NCBI GenBank assembly: GCA_903970395.1
Contig: CAJCIM010000012.1
Location: 1 to 40,861, forward strand
DNA: 40,861 nucleotides
Reading direction: 5' to 3'
Source of the DNA: Acidobacteriaceae bacterium
GTDB lineage: Bacteria > Acidobacteriota > Terriglobia > Terriglobales > Acidobacteriaceae
The notes below the pieces were generated by a model. The model was given only the letters and a program-made list of their open reading frames with translations. It did no database searches and had not been told where the DNA came from. This document shows, one piece after another, positions 7,738 through 17,510 of this stretch. Both the position numbers and the translations under genes were made by a program. The stretch's first letter is position 1; each line of letters begins with the position of its first letter.

Positions 7738-8352
7738 ATGCAACGCTTCGCCGAACCCATGGCCCGACTCATCGACGAACTCCGTAAGCTTCCCGGAGTC
7801 GGCACCAAATCTGCGCAGCGCTACGCCTTCCACATCCTCCGCTCCTCTGACACCGACGCCAACGCGCTTGCAGCCGCCATTCACGCGCTCAAACAGCACC
7901 TCCGCCTCTGCTCGCTCTGCAACAACATCACCGACGTAGACCCCTGCCACTACTGCACGAACCCCACCCGCAACGAGCACCTCATCTGCATCGTCGAAGA
8001 ACCTACTAATATCGCGGCCATCGAAAAGACCCGCAGCTACAACGGCCTCTACCACGTCATTCACGGCACGCTATCGCCGGTCAACGGCATCGGCCCCGAC
8101 CAGCTTCGCCTCACCAACCTCTGGCCGCGCCTTGCCAAACTCACCGAGGACGCCACTGCAGAACTCATCCTCGCCGACTCTCCAACCGTCGAAGGCGAAG
8201 CCACCGCACGCTACCTCGCCGACGAAACCCACCGCCGCTTCTCCACTCTTCGCATCACCCGAATCGCCACCGGCGTCCCTGCCGGCTCTGACATCGAGTA
8301 CGCCGATGAGGTCACCATGACTCGCGCCCTCGAAGGCCGCCGCACCCTCTAG
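7738..8352 (+). CDS. recR: Recombination mediator protein RecR
   Basis: 204 residues, the normal length. With RecO (and RecF) it helps load RecA onto SSB-coated gapped DNA. Visible: N-terminal helix-hairpin-helix (LRKLPGVGTKSAQRYAF, residues 15-31), a four-cysteine zinc finger (Cys58, 61, 70, 73), and a Toprim domain starting at LICIVEEPTNIAAIE. The C-terminus is the conserved ADEVTMTRALEGRR. The ATG at 7738 matches the family start, and the 37-nt gap after dnaX suggests co-transcription. The start has no Shine-Dalgarno sequence; the upstream stretch is pyrimidine-rich. Confidence 0.97.
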   Translation: MQRFAEPMARLIDELRKLPGVGTKSAQRYAFHILRSSDTDANALAAAIHALKQHLRLCSLCNNITDVDPCHYCTNPTRNEHLICIVEEPTNIAAIEKTRSYNGLYHVIHGTLSPVNGIGPDQLRLTNLWPRLAKLTEDATAELILADSPTVEGEATARYLADETHRRFSTLRITRIATGVPAGSDIEYADEVTMTRALEGRRTL

Positions 8353-8391
8353 CCTCCACGCACGATCAACCCTCCCCAAGGAAACGTCACC

Positions 8392-9393
8392 ATGCAGCCC
8401 ATGATGCCTCGCCTCGATCGCCGCCAGTTTCTCCGTCAGAGCTTCGCCTTCAGCGCCCTTGCCGTTACCGGAGCCGCCAAAGCACTCGCCCTCGCACCCA
8501 ACGCCTCCGCACACCACATCCTTATGTTCGGCGACTGGGGCTGGCAGGACGACGTCGCCGGGCAGAGCAGCGTCGCCTCCGCCATGGTCAAGTACGCGCA
8601 GGCCCACAAGCTCCACACCGATGCTCTCTTCATGCTCGGCGACAGCTGGTACGGCCCGCTCACCGGCGGTATCGACAGCCCTCGCTGGCACGACCAGTTC
8701 GAGCAGATGTACCCCGCCAGCGTCTTTCCCGGCCCGGCCTACTCCATCATGGGCAACCACGACTACCAGCGCATGCCGCCCGAAGTAAACAAGCGCGACA
8801 CTGAGCTCGCCTACTCACGTCGCGGCAACACGCGCTGGACGCAGCCCGCTCTCTGGTACACCTTCGACATGCCGCACATCAAGGTCATCGCGCTTGACTC
8901 CAACGTGCACGGCGGCCACGGCAACGACGCAGTCAACTTCACCCTCACAGAAGACGAGCAGGCAAAGCAGCTCGCATGGTTCGCTGCAGAACTCGACAAG
9001 CCCACCGACGCGCCCTTCACAGTCGTCATGGGCCATCACCCCATCTTCTCCAACGGCCCGCACGGCGATCACAAGATCCTCATCGCCGACTGGGAACCCC
9101 TGCTGCGCAAGCACAACATCCCGCTTTACCTGGCCGGCCACGACCACGACCTGCAGCACCTGGAGTTCGAAGGTCACCCTACCTCCTTTGTCTGCTCCGG
9201 CGCAGGCGGCGCGGATCTCTACGACCTCAAGATCCCCGAGGACAAGCGCGGCCCCTACGCCAAGAAGGTCTACGGCTTCACGCACATGGAAGCCACCACA
9301 AAAACCCTCACCCTGCGTCACATCGACGCCTCCGGTAACACCATCCACGCCTTCACCAAATCCCGGGACGGGAAAGTCACTCTCCTCACCTAG
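8392..9393 (+). CDS. Exported metallophosphoesterase (purple acid phosphatase-like)
   Basis: 333 residues. A twin-arginine signal (LDRRQFLRQSFAFSALAVTG) directs export by Tat. The calcineurin-like metal-binding motifs appear in order: GDWGW, LGDSWY, GNHDY, GHHP and GHDHD, covering the expected Asp, Asn and His ligands of a dinuclear metal centre. The layout resembles tartrate-resistant acid phosphatases. It probably releases phosphate from organic esters outside the cytoplasm; the substrate is unknown. AAGGAA precedes the ATG at about 7 nt. It lies 39 nt after recR, but its own Shine-Dalgarno sequence and unrelated role suggest only loose linkage. Confidence 0.9.
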   Translation: MQPMMPRLDRRQFLRQSFAFSALAVTGAAKALALAPNASAHHILMFGDWGWQDDVAGQSSVASAMVKYAQAHKLHTDALFMLGDSWYGPLTGGIDSPRWHDQFEQMYPASVFPGPAYSIMGNHDYQRMPPEVNKRDTELAYSRRGNTRWTQPALWYTFDMPHIKVIALDSNVHGGHGNDAVNFTLTEDEQAKQLAWFAAELDKPTDAPFTVVMGHHPIFSNGPHGDHKILIADWEPLLRKHNIPLYLAGHDHDLQHLEFEGHPTSFVCSGAGGADLYDLKIPEDKRGPYAKKVYGFTHMEATTKTLTLRHIDASGNTIHAFTKSRDGKVTLLT

Positions 9394-9495
9394 CCTATTT
9401 ACTAGATCCAGCCTTATTCACCCTTTACCTCAAATTGGTACTATCTACAGACCATCATGACGACTACACCACTCTCTCCCGTTGAAGGCAAATCT

Positions 9496-10179
9496 ATGAA
9501 TGCACCCATTGTTTTCGTCAGTGGCAGCAAAGGCGGTGTCGGCAAGTCCATCACCACCATGGCTGTGCTCGACTACCTCTCCACCAAGCAGCAGATGCTC
9601 AAGCTCGTCGACGCCGACACCAGCAACCCCGACGTCTTCAAGTCCTACGGACGCGCCGTCGAATCCGAGCAGGTCGATCTCGACGATGTCGAAGGTTGGA
9701 TTCAGCTCGTCAATACCGCAGAATCACCCTCCTTCAAGACCGTCGTCGTCAACACCCCCGCACGCAACAACGACGGCGTCCGCAAACACGGCACCGTCCT
9801 TCTCGACGCTCTCAAGGAACTCCAGCGCCCCCTCATTACCCTCTGGATCATCAACCGCCAGCGCGACTCCCTCGACCTGCTCAACGAGTACCTCGACCTC
9901 ACTGCCAACCACGGCACCGTCCACGTCGTGCAGAACGGCTACTTCGGCGAAGCAAAAAAGTACGAGCTCTACAACAACAGCTCCATCAAAGACCGGGTCA
10001 CGCAACAGAACGGCAAGACCCTCTTCCTGCCCGACCTCGCCGACCGTGTCACCGACGACCTCTACTCCAAACGCATCACTCTCGCCCAGGCCGGCGCCCA
10101 GATGAAGATTGGCGACCGCGTCGAACTGCAGCGCTGGCGCACCGCCGTCGCCGACATGTTGAACCCTCTCAGCCTTTAA
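9496..10179 (+). CDS. ParA/MinD-type P-loop ATPase
   Basis: 227 residues from the ATG at 9496, which has GAAGG upstream; an in-frame ATG at 9457 (12 nt after TACTAT) is the alternative. The N-terminus has the deviant Walker A GSKGGVGKS with its signature lysine, followed by LVDADTSNPDVF, the usual switch/Walker B' region of the SIMIBI class (ParA, MinD, TraL-like). There is no amphipathic MinD C-terminal helix and no adjacent parB, minC or mobilisation gene. The partner and cargo are unknown, and it stands alone between a phosphatase gene and a repeat. Confidence 0.8.
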   Translation: MNAPIVFVSGSKGGVGKSITTMAVLDYLSTKQQMLKLVDADTSNPDVFKSYGRAVESEQVDLDDVEGWIQLVNTAESPSFKTVVVNTPARNNDGVRKHGTVLLDALKELQRPLITLWIINRQRDSLDLLNEYLDLTANHGTVHVVQNGYFGEAKKYELYNNSSIKDRVTQQNGKTLFLPDLADRVTDDLYSKRITLAQAGAQMKIGDRVELQRWRTAVADMLNPLSL

Positions 10180-10197
10180 CTAGCAGCCTGTCTTTTT

Positions 10198-10232
10198 GTT
10201 TGTTATTCCCGAAGGGAATCTGCGTCTCGCTC
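10198..10232. repeat. Interspersed repeat, TTCCCGAAGGGAATCTGCGTCT-type
   Basis: Contains TTCCCGAAGGGAA, a perfect small palindrome, and matches the repeat at 34131-34170, which has the same ATCTGCGTCT tail. It sits between convergent genes (ParA-like and gpmI). Confidence 0.6.
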
Positions 10233-10247
10233 GAATCAACACCACAA

Positions 10248-10287
10248 CGCCAAGTTTCGCCACAACTCCCGTGGCGAAAACTTGGCG
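10248..10287. terminator. Long hairpin between convergent genes
   Basis: CGCCAAGTTTCGCCAC (10248-10263) pairs with 10271-10287 over 16 bp with one bulged A and a 7-nt loop. No T-run follows on either strand, so it may be a bidirectional transcription or mRNA-end barrier, or simply a palindromic repeat. Confidence 0.5.
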
Positions 10288-10329
10288 CCTTTCGTTGCGC
10301 CCTTTGCGGGAGCACCTTTTCCCTTGCTT

Positions 10330-11943
10330 TTACTCCAGAGCAGACACAACCCGCAGATCACCGCCCGTCATCTCCACCGGCAGCCCCATCTCCATCAAAC
10401 CCAGCACCGTCGGCGAGATGTCCCTGAGCGACCCACCTTCACGCACACCAATCTTCTTACCCAGATCCGTCACCAGCACAAACGGCACCGGGTTCGTCGT
10501 ATGCGCAGTATGCGGCCCACCGCTCACCGGATCGATCATCAGCTCCGCATTGCCATGGTCTGCCGTAATGATCCATGACGCCCCATGCTGCTTCACCGCC
10601 TGGTAAATCCGCGCCAGTTGTGCATCGACAGCCTCCACAGCTTTCACCGTCGGCTCAATCTTTCCCGAGTGACCCACCATGTCAGCATTAGCAAAGTTCA
10701 CGATAATGACATCGAACGCCGTATCGTTGATCGAGCGGCAAACAACATCACCAATCCCCTCGCTCGACATCTCCGGCGCAAGATCATACGTCGCCACCTT
10801 CTTCGACTGCACCAGCTCGCGGTCCTCGCCAGCAAATGGCTTTTCGATACCTCCGTTGAAGAAGTACGTCACATGCGCATACTTCTCTGTCTCCGCCACA
10901 CGCAGATTGCGCAGCTGAGCTTTTTCCATGAGGTTCGCCAGCAGGTTGTCCATGCTCTCCGGCGGAATCACCACCGGCAACTTGAACTTCGGGTCATACT
11001 GCGTCATCGACACATAGTGCAGCCCCTGCGGCACGCTCGCCATCGGAATCTCCGCCTCAAGCTCCGCAGCCTTCGGCAGGTCCATCCCCATCGCGGCGTT
11101 CAACCCACTCCGCCGCGCCAGCACGCGCGTCACCTGCCGCACACGGTCCGCACGATAGTTGAAGCAGATGACCGCATCCTCATCACGAATCGGCCCAACC
11201 GGCGTGCCCGCATCATCCACGCAGACAAACGGCTCGACAAACTCATCGGTGATCTCGTTGTGATAGCTCTCGCGCACCCGCGCAATCGCATCCACATACT
11301 TCACACCAGCGGTCTGCCCCGTCACCATCGCGTCGAACGCCTTGCGCTCTTTCTCCCAGCGATAGTCGCGGTCCATCGCAAAGTACCGCCCGCTCACACT
11401 CGCGAGCCGGCCCACACCATACTCCGTAAACTTCTGCTGCAATTCCTCCAGGTATCCCGCCCCACTTGTCGGCAGCGTATCGCGCCCATCCATAAACGCA
11501 TGCACAAATACCCGCGTCAGCCCCTGCTGCGCAGCCATCTTCAGCAGCGCATACAGGTGCCGCACATGCGAGTGCACACCACCATCGCTCACTAGCCCGA
11601 TCAGATGCAGCGCACGCTTATCGACAGCAGCATGACGCATCGCCGCCAGCAGCGTCGCATCTTCAAACAGCGAACCGGTCATGATCGCGGAATCGATCCG
11701 CGTCATATCCATCCGCACCACGCGCCCCGCACCCAGGTTCAGATGCCCCACCTCGGAGTTCCCCATCTGCCCATCTGGCAACCCCACAAAGTGCTCGCTC
11801 GCGCGAATCAGCGTGTTTGGATACTCCCGCAGCAGCATGTCATACGTAGGCTTCCGCGCCAGCGCAATCGCATTGGCAGCAGTCTCGGCCCGGTAACCCC
11901 AGCCGTCAAGAATGGTCAGGATGACCGGTCCGTTCTTTCGCAT
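10330..11943 (-). CDS. gpmI: 2,3-bisphosphoglycerate-independent phosphoglycerate mutase
   Basis: 537 residues. It interconverts 3- and 2-phosphoglycerate in glycolysis/gluconeogenesis, using two Mn ions and a phosphoserine intermediate. The sequence opens with the metal-binding ILDGWG (Asp13). The nucleophile Ser63 lies in [10 protein letters not shown], and later motifs include [29 protein letters not shown] and TADHGNAE. Length is slightly above the usual ~510-515. The ATG at 11943 has AAGGA 6 nt upstream. It starts 9 nt after the eno stop codon, so eno and gpmI form an operon for consecutive steps. Confidence 0.97.
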   Translation of the reverse strand: MRKNGPVILTILDGWGYRAETAANAIALARKPTYDMLLREYPNTLIRASEHFVGLPDGQMGNSEVGHLNLGAGRVVRMDMTRIDSAIMTGSLFEDATLLAAMRHAAVDKRALHLIGLVSDGGVHSHVRHLYALLKMAAQQGLTRVFVHAFMDGRDTLPTSGAGYLEELQQKFTEYGVGRLASVSGRYFAMDRDYRWEKERKAFDAMVTGQTAGVKYVDAIARVRESYHNEITDEFVEPFVCVDDAGTPVGPIRDEDAVICFNYRADRVRQVTRVLARRSGLNAAMGMDLPKAAELEAEIPMASVPQGLHYVSMTQYDPKFKLPVVIPPESMDNLLANLMEKAQLRNLRVAETEKYAHVTYFFNGGIEKPFAGEDRELVQSKKVATYDLAPEMSSEGIGDVVCRSINDTAFDVIIVNFANADMVGHSGKIEPTVKAVEAVDAQLARIYQAVKQHGASWIITADHGNAELMIDPVSGGPHTAHTTNPVPFVLVTDLGKKIGVREGGSLRDISPTVLGLMEMGLPVEMTGGDLRVVSALE

Positions 11944-11952
11944 TCTCAATCC

Positions 11953-13428
<1,476 letters not shown>

Positions 13429-14784
13429 TCACCGCGCTGCTTCCATCCCCACCCTGCCTAGCCAGTTCCCCTCCTGTATCTCTGCAATGGGCATCATTAG
13501 CCGCACACGAGTCCCCCTGCCCGGCCTGCTCACCAACTCCACCTGAGCCGCATCCCCATACAACACCTGCATCCGCTCCTTCACATTCTTCATCCCAATC
13601 CCCGACCCCTCGCGAACCACCCCGCTCACCGCGCTCGTCACCGGCCCACCCGGCTCCATGCCCACACCATCGTCCTCTACCTCCAGCACTAGCATCCCAT
13701 CCACAATCCGGCTTCGCAGAGTCACCGTCCCGCCACCAATCCGCGGCTCCAGCCCATGCTTGATGCTGTTCTCAATCAGCGGCTGCAACACCATGCTCGG
13801 GACAACTACCGGCAGCGTATTCTCCGCAATATCCTTCACCACCTTCAACTTCGCCCCAAACCTCACCACCTCAATATCCAAGTAGTCATCCGTAAAAGCC
13901 AACTCCTCTTCCAGCGGCACAAACGCATCGCGGTCCCGCAACAGCGTCCGTAGAATATTCGCCAGCTTCACAATCATCTCGCGCGCCAGCTCCGGCTTGC
14001 TCCGCACCAGCGACGCAATCGAGTTCAGCGTGTTGAACAGAAAGTGGGGATTGATCTGCCGCTGCAGAGCATCCAGCCGTGCCTCCAGCAGCAGCCGGCT
14101 CTGTTCCTCCAGCTTGCGCTCAATCCGCACCGCATTCCAAATCTTCAGCGGAATGCCCACCACCACCGGCGCACACGCGCATATCAGCAGTTCCACGTAC
14201 CAGTAGCTTGAGTACAGCGCAAAGTACCGGTGCGGATACCAGTGGCTCAACACACTCGCCGCAAACTGAGTCACCGTCAGCAGCATCAGCAGAAAAATCT
14301 GCCGGTCCAGGTGAGGATGCGTCACCGTCCGCATCACCCACCGGTACAGGCTAAGATCGATCAGCGGCGTAAATCCCCAGATGTCCTCCTCATCGGAAAA
14401 CCGCTTGTACGCTCCAAAGATCAGCGCCACCACCAGGTTCACACCCAGCGCAAAGAACTCGCCATGCTTCACCGCCGGCAACGCCAGCAGCAGTCCACCG
14501 ACCATCCCCCACCATGGCCCCAGCAGCAGACCTACAATCGCCGTCGCCTGGAATGAGATATCTGCAGCAAGAAAATTCTGCACGCGTACGCGGATCAGCA
14601 CACCCGCCATCAACGGCAGGCATATCCAGGCAATTAGCTGCAGCGTCTCCCCTGCACTGCGCTCCTTCATCAGAAGAAGCCTCTTGAACCGATTCGCTCG
14701 CGCCAGCGAACTCGCCACCGCAGCCGCCACGCCCAACTCGACGAGCAGCGTAATCCATATCAGCTTGGAATCATTCGCATACAC
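13429..14784 (-). CDS. LytS-type sensor histidine kinase
   Basis: 451 residues from a GTG start. The N-terminal ~210 residues hold several hydrophobic membrane spans resembling the 5TM-5TMR_LYT sensor region. The cytoplasmic part has the His_kinase (LytS-family) motif LQRQINPHFLFNTLNSI with the phospho-acceptor His247, then the ATPase N-box LIENSIKHGLEP and G-box GSGIGMKNVKERM. Kinases of this class usually partner a LytTR response regulator encoded next to them; none is present here. The signal is unknown. eno lies 186 nt downstream on the same strand. Confidence 0.93.
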   Translation of the reverse strand: MYANDSKLIWITLLVELGVAAAVASSLARANRFKRLLLMKERSAGETLQLIAWICLPLMAGVLIRVRVQNFLAADISFQATAIVGLLLGPWWGMVGGLLLALPAVKHGEFFALGVNLVVALIFGAYKRFSDEEDIWGFTPLIDLSLYRWVMRTVTHPHLDRQIFLLMLLTVTQFAASVLSHWYPHRYFALYSSYWYVELLICACAPVVVGIPLKIWNAVRIERKLEEQSRLLLEARLDALQRQINPHFLFNTLNSIASLVRSKPELAREMIVKLANILRTLLRDRDAFVPLEEELAFTDDYLDIEVVRFGAKLKVVKDIAENTLPVVVPSMVLQPLIENSIKHGLEPRIGGGTVTLRSRIVDGMLVLEVEDDGVGMEPGGPVTSAVSGVVREGSGIGMKNVKERMQVLYGDAAQVELVSRPGRGTRVRLMMPIAEIQEGNWLGRVGMEAAR

Positions 14785-14831
14785 GCCTCTACTCTACGCG
14801 ACTGAACGGGCTGTCCCAACCAACCCAAGAA

Positions 14832-14890
14832 GTGTCATCTCGACCGAAGCCGAACAGCCTCACCGTTCGGAGTAGTGGAGAGACCCGCTT
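14832..14890. repeat. Interspersed palindromic repeat, TGTCATCTCGACCG-type
   Basis: GTGTCATCTCGACCGAAG is followed by a CCGAAC/GTTCGG hairpin (14850-14870), then GGAGAGACC and a small AGAGA/TCTCT hairpin. It lies between the divergent kinase and ribA genes; a related sequence is embedded in dnaX. Confidence 0.55.
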
Positions 14891-14950
14891 CTCTGCCCAA
14901 ACCTTGGGCCTCACCTTCACCCCATGAATCCTCTGCCTCTCCCGCGAATC

Positions 14951-14956
14951 TATAAT
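14951..14956 (+). promoter_or_regulatory. Consensus -10 element, leaderless start of ribA
   Basis: A perfect TATAAT ends 6 nt before the ATG at 14963. The expected start of transcription, about 7 nt downstream, is the A of the start codon, and no Shine-Dalgarno sequence exists. No -35 of consensus quality is present at 16-18 bp. Confidence 0.45.
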
Positions 14957-14962
14957 CCTGTT

Positions 14963-15601
14963 ATGGCTTTAGTAAGCGTTCGCCAGGTCGCCGATGCAGA
15001 CTTCCCCACCCGCTGGGGACACTTTCGTATCCTCGGGTTCGAAGGCACCTTCAACCCCGTCGACCCCGGCCGGAAGCCCTGCGAATCCGCCGTGGCGCTC
15101 GTCATGGGCGACATCCACGCCCTCGACGCCGCTGTCAACCCAATCGCGCCGATCATCCGTATCCATTCTCAGTGTCTTACCGGAGACGTCTTTCACTCTC
15201 TCCGCTGCGACTGCCATGACCAGCTCCACCTCGCCCTCGGCCGTATCGCCGCCGAAGGCACCGGCATCCTGCTCTACGAGCAGCAGGAGGGCCGCGGCAT
15301 CGGCCTCATGGCCAAACTCCGCGCCTACGAGCTCCAGGATCAGGGTCTCGACACCATCGAAGCCAACGAACAGCTCGGCTTCCGCGCCGACTACCGCGAG
15401 TTCGAACTCCCTGCCGCCATCCTCAAGCACCTAAAGGTCCCCGCCGTCCGCCTCATCACCAACAACCCCGAAAAGGTCTCCGCCCTCGAGGACGATGGCA
15501 TCAAGGTCGTCGAACGCATCTCCGCTACCATCCCCACCGAGCCCACCTTCGAGCGCTACCTCCAGACCAAGCACGAAAAAATGGGCCACCTCGTCAGCTA
15601 G
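14963..15601 (+). CDS. ribA: GTP cyclohydrolase II
   Basis: 212 residues. It opens GTP to the diaminopyrimidine that begins riboflavin synthesis, releasing formate and pyrophosphate. Zinc ligands Cys71, Cys82 and Cys84 appear in HSQCLTGDVFHSLRCDC; the catalytic EQQEGRGIGL follows; ITNNPEK is the conserved C-terminal motif. This is a stand-alone RibA with no fused DHBP synthase (RibB), and no other rib gene is nearby. The ATG at 14963 is preferred over one at 14924 because a perfect -10 lies between them and the conserved part starts later. Confidence 0.95.
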   Translation: MALVSVRQVADADFPTRWGHFRILGFEGTFNPVDPGRKPCESAVALVMGDIHALDAAVNPIAPIIRIHSQCLTGDVFHSLRCDCHDQLHLALGRIAAEGTGILLYEQQEGRGIGLMAKLRAYELQDQGLDTIEANEQLGFRADYREFELPAAILKHLKVPAVRLITNNPEKVSALEDDGIKVVERISATIPTEPTFERYLQTKHEKMGHLVS

Positions 15602-15666
15602 TCACGGTCTTCATATTTCAGATTTCACCTTCAACGCACCTCGCTAACCGCGCAAGAAGGAGACAC

Positions 15667-16275
15667 ATGCCCGACCTAGAACACCTCAAACACGCCCCTG
15701 CCGACCTCGGCCTCAACGACCTCATCGCTAGCCGCTGGTCGCCACGCGTCTACACCGACAAGCCCGTCTCCAACGAAGACCTGAAGAAAATCTTCACCGC
15801 CGCTTCCTGGGCCGCATCCTCCTCCAACGAGCAGCCGTGGCGCTTCATCATCGGCCACAAAGGCGACGACACCTACAACAAGATCTTCGACTGCCTCGTA
15901 GAGTTCAACCAGAGCTGGGCCAAGTCCGCACCCGTCCTCATCCTCACCCTCGCAAAGACCACCTTCACCAAAGATGGCAGCCCAAACAACGCATGGGCGC
16001 TCCACGACACAGGCGCCGCCTCCGCGAACATGTGCCTGCAGGCCATCGCGCTCGGCATCCACACCCACGGCATGGCTGGCTTCGACAAGGACAAGGTCCG
16101 CACCCACTTCAATCTCCCCGCCGAATACACCGAAGGCGCCATCTGGACTCTCGGCTACCTCGGCGATCCCGAAACCCTTCCCAAGCACCTCAAAAAGATG
16201 GAACTCGCCCCACGCACCCGCAAACCACTCTCCGAACTCGTCTTCACCGAATTCGGCACGCCCGCCAAACTCTAG
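15667..16275 (+). CDS. Nitroreductase-family flavoprotein
   Basis: 202 residues. The family uses FMN and NAD(P)H to reduce nitro groups, quinones or enones. Visible: SRWSPRVYTDKPV with the FMN-phosphate-binding Arg/Ser pattern near the N-terminus, AASWAASSSNEQPWRFI (residues 45-61), the helix GAASANMCLQAIALGIHTHGMAGF, and a C-terminal TLGYLGDPE. Length is typical of the short subfamily. AAGGAG sits 6 nt before the ATG. The gene is monocistronic and ends just before a strong hairpin. The substrate is not predictable. Confidence 0.92.
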   Translation: MPDLEHLKHAPADLGLNDLIASRWSPRVYTDKPVSNEDLKKIFTAASWAASSSNEQPWRFIIGHKGDDTYNKIFDCLVEFNQSWAKSAPVLILTLAKTTFTKDGSPNNAWALHDTGAASANMCLQAIALGIHTHGMAGFDKDKVRTHFNLPAEYTEGAIWTLGYLGDPETLPKHLKKMELAPRTRKPLSELVFTEFGTPAKL

Positions 16276-16285
16276 CCGCACACAA

Positions 16286-16313
16286 GAGGCGCTTCAAACC
16301 ACTGAAGCGCCTC
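16286..16313. terminator. Strong hairpin between convergent genes
   Basis: A perfect 11-bp stem (GAGGCGCTTCA with TGAAGCGCCTC) with loop AACCAC, placed 10 nt after the nitroreductase stop and 13 nt from the end of the convergent VWFA-like gene. There is no U-tract, so it may act as a bidirectional or factor-assisted terminator. Confidence 0.6.
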
Positions 16314-16326
16314 ACGACCGCCCGCC

Positions 16327-17430
16327 CTACTTCATCGAAATGCCTTCACCCGTCACCCAGTAACTCGCGCGCGCGGACACTTGAAACTCAGGATGACCAG
16401 CGATCAGAAGCTGCAACGAATGAAAACCGGACGTCTTCGACGTAGGACGAAAGCTCAGCGAGTACGTATTAGCGAAGTGATTCGCCAGAGCTGCAAGCTG
16501 CTCTTCGAGCTCCGCCTTCGATGCAAACGGCAACGCCTCACCTCCTGCCAGCGTCGCAATCGTCGCCGAGGTATCCTCACGCATAGCCTTCAACGCAACC
16601 CCAAGCGGCTCCCCAAGATTGAACGTATGCAATAACGGCGGCAGATTGGGCACGTACTGGTAGGGAGCGTTTTCATGGCGCGGCTTGGTGAACTGGTCCT
16701 TAAACCATGCTTTCTCCGGCGAGAAAGCGAGGCATTCGACCGTGATGTTGTTCTCGCCAAGACGCCGGATGACATCTTCAGCCTTCGCGTTGCTGTTTTC
16801 ATCGCGCGTTTGACTGATGAGCAGGATGATGCGGCGGTACGTCGGTGGCTGGTTGCTCAGAAGATCAATCCCGTAATCGACAGCATCGAGAATAGCCGCG
16901 CCGCCATCGCCTTTACGTGGATGAACAAAGCCATCTTCAATGTCCGACACGCGTGGCGTGAAATCCCACGCATACTCTGGTTGGCTATCGAAGCTGAGCA
17001 TAGCAACTCGGTACGGATGGTTAGCCGTGAGATACCACAGCATCGTACCAAGCTTCGCATAGGTGGGAAGCTGCTCGACGGCCGCCCCGCCCGTCTGCAG
17101 TAGAACCAACACCGACAGCGGTTGATGCTCAACATCTTCAAGCGTCACAGCTTGAGCAACGCCGTTATCGGTGAGCAGAAAGTCAGAGGCGCTCAACGTC
17201 GGGAGCGACTCCGCAGAAGGAGCACGCACCAGTGCGGGAACGATGACCAGATTGGTTGTCGTCGTGATGGAAGGCGACGCCTGCGTCTGCGCAGGAGACA
17301 AACTCTGGGACAGGCACTCCCCATGCGAGATAAACGCAACCAGCATCATCATTGCCATTTGCAGGACACTATGACTGCCGTGCGCGCTGGAAACATTCTG
17401 CACTAATTTATTGTAGGCTCTACGCTTCAT
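16327..17430 (-). CDS. VWFA-related acidobacterial-domain protein (TIGR03436-like), secreted
   Basis: 367 residues. A hydrophobic segment (LQMAMMMLVAFISHGECLSQ, about residues 23-42) is a likely signal peptide, though the start codon is uncertain and has no Shine-Dalgarno sequence. The rest follows the von Willebrand A-related family common in acidobacteria: TTTTNLVIVPALVR, SASDFLLTDNGVAQ, a VWA-like beta-alpha fold with PYRVAMLSFDSQ, a DAVDYGIDLL helix, YRRIILLISQTRDENS, and a C-terminal TYSLSFRPTSKTSGFHSLQL. The position where a MIDAS DxSxS would be reads LVLLQTGGAA, so classical metal binding is probably lost. The function is unknown; an extracellular adhesion-like role is only a guess. 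Confidence 0.85.
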   Translation of the reverse strand: MKRRAYNKLVQNVSSAHGSHSVLQMAMMMLVAFISHGECLSQSLSPAQTQASPSITTTTNLVIVPALVRAPSAESLPTLSASDFLLTDNGVAQAVTLEDVEHQPLSVLVLLQTGGAAVEQLPTYAKLGTMLWYLTANHPYRVAMLSFDSQPEYAWDFTPRVSDIEDGFVHPRKGDGGAAILDAVDYGIDLLSNQPPTYRRIILLISQTRDENSNAKAEDVIRRLGENNITVECLAFSPEKAWFKDQFTKPRHENAPYQYVPNLPPLLHTFNLGEPLGVALKAMREDTSATIATLAGGEALPFASKAELEEQLAALANHFANTYSLSFRPTSKTSGFHSLQLLIAGHPEFQVSARASYWVTGEGISMK

Positions 17431-17510
17431 AAGTTGGGCATACGAGTAGAATCCCGTTAGAGTCCATCGCAGGAACTTCCTCCAGCAAAGCCTCTCGCAG
17501 GTACTCGTCC

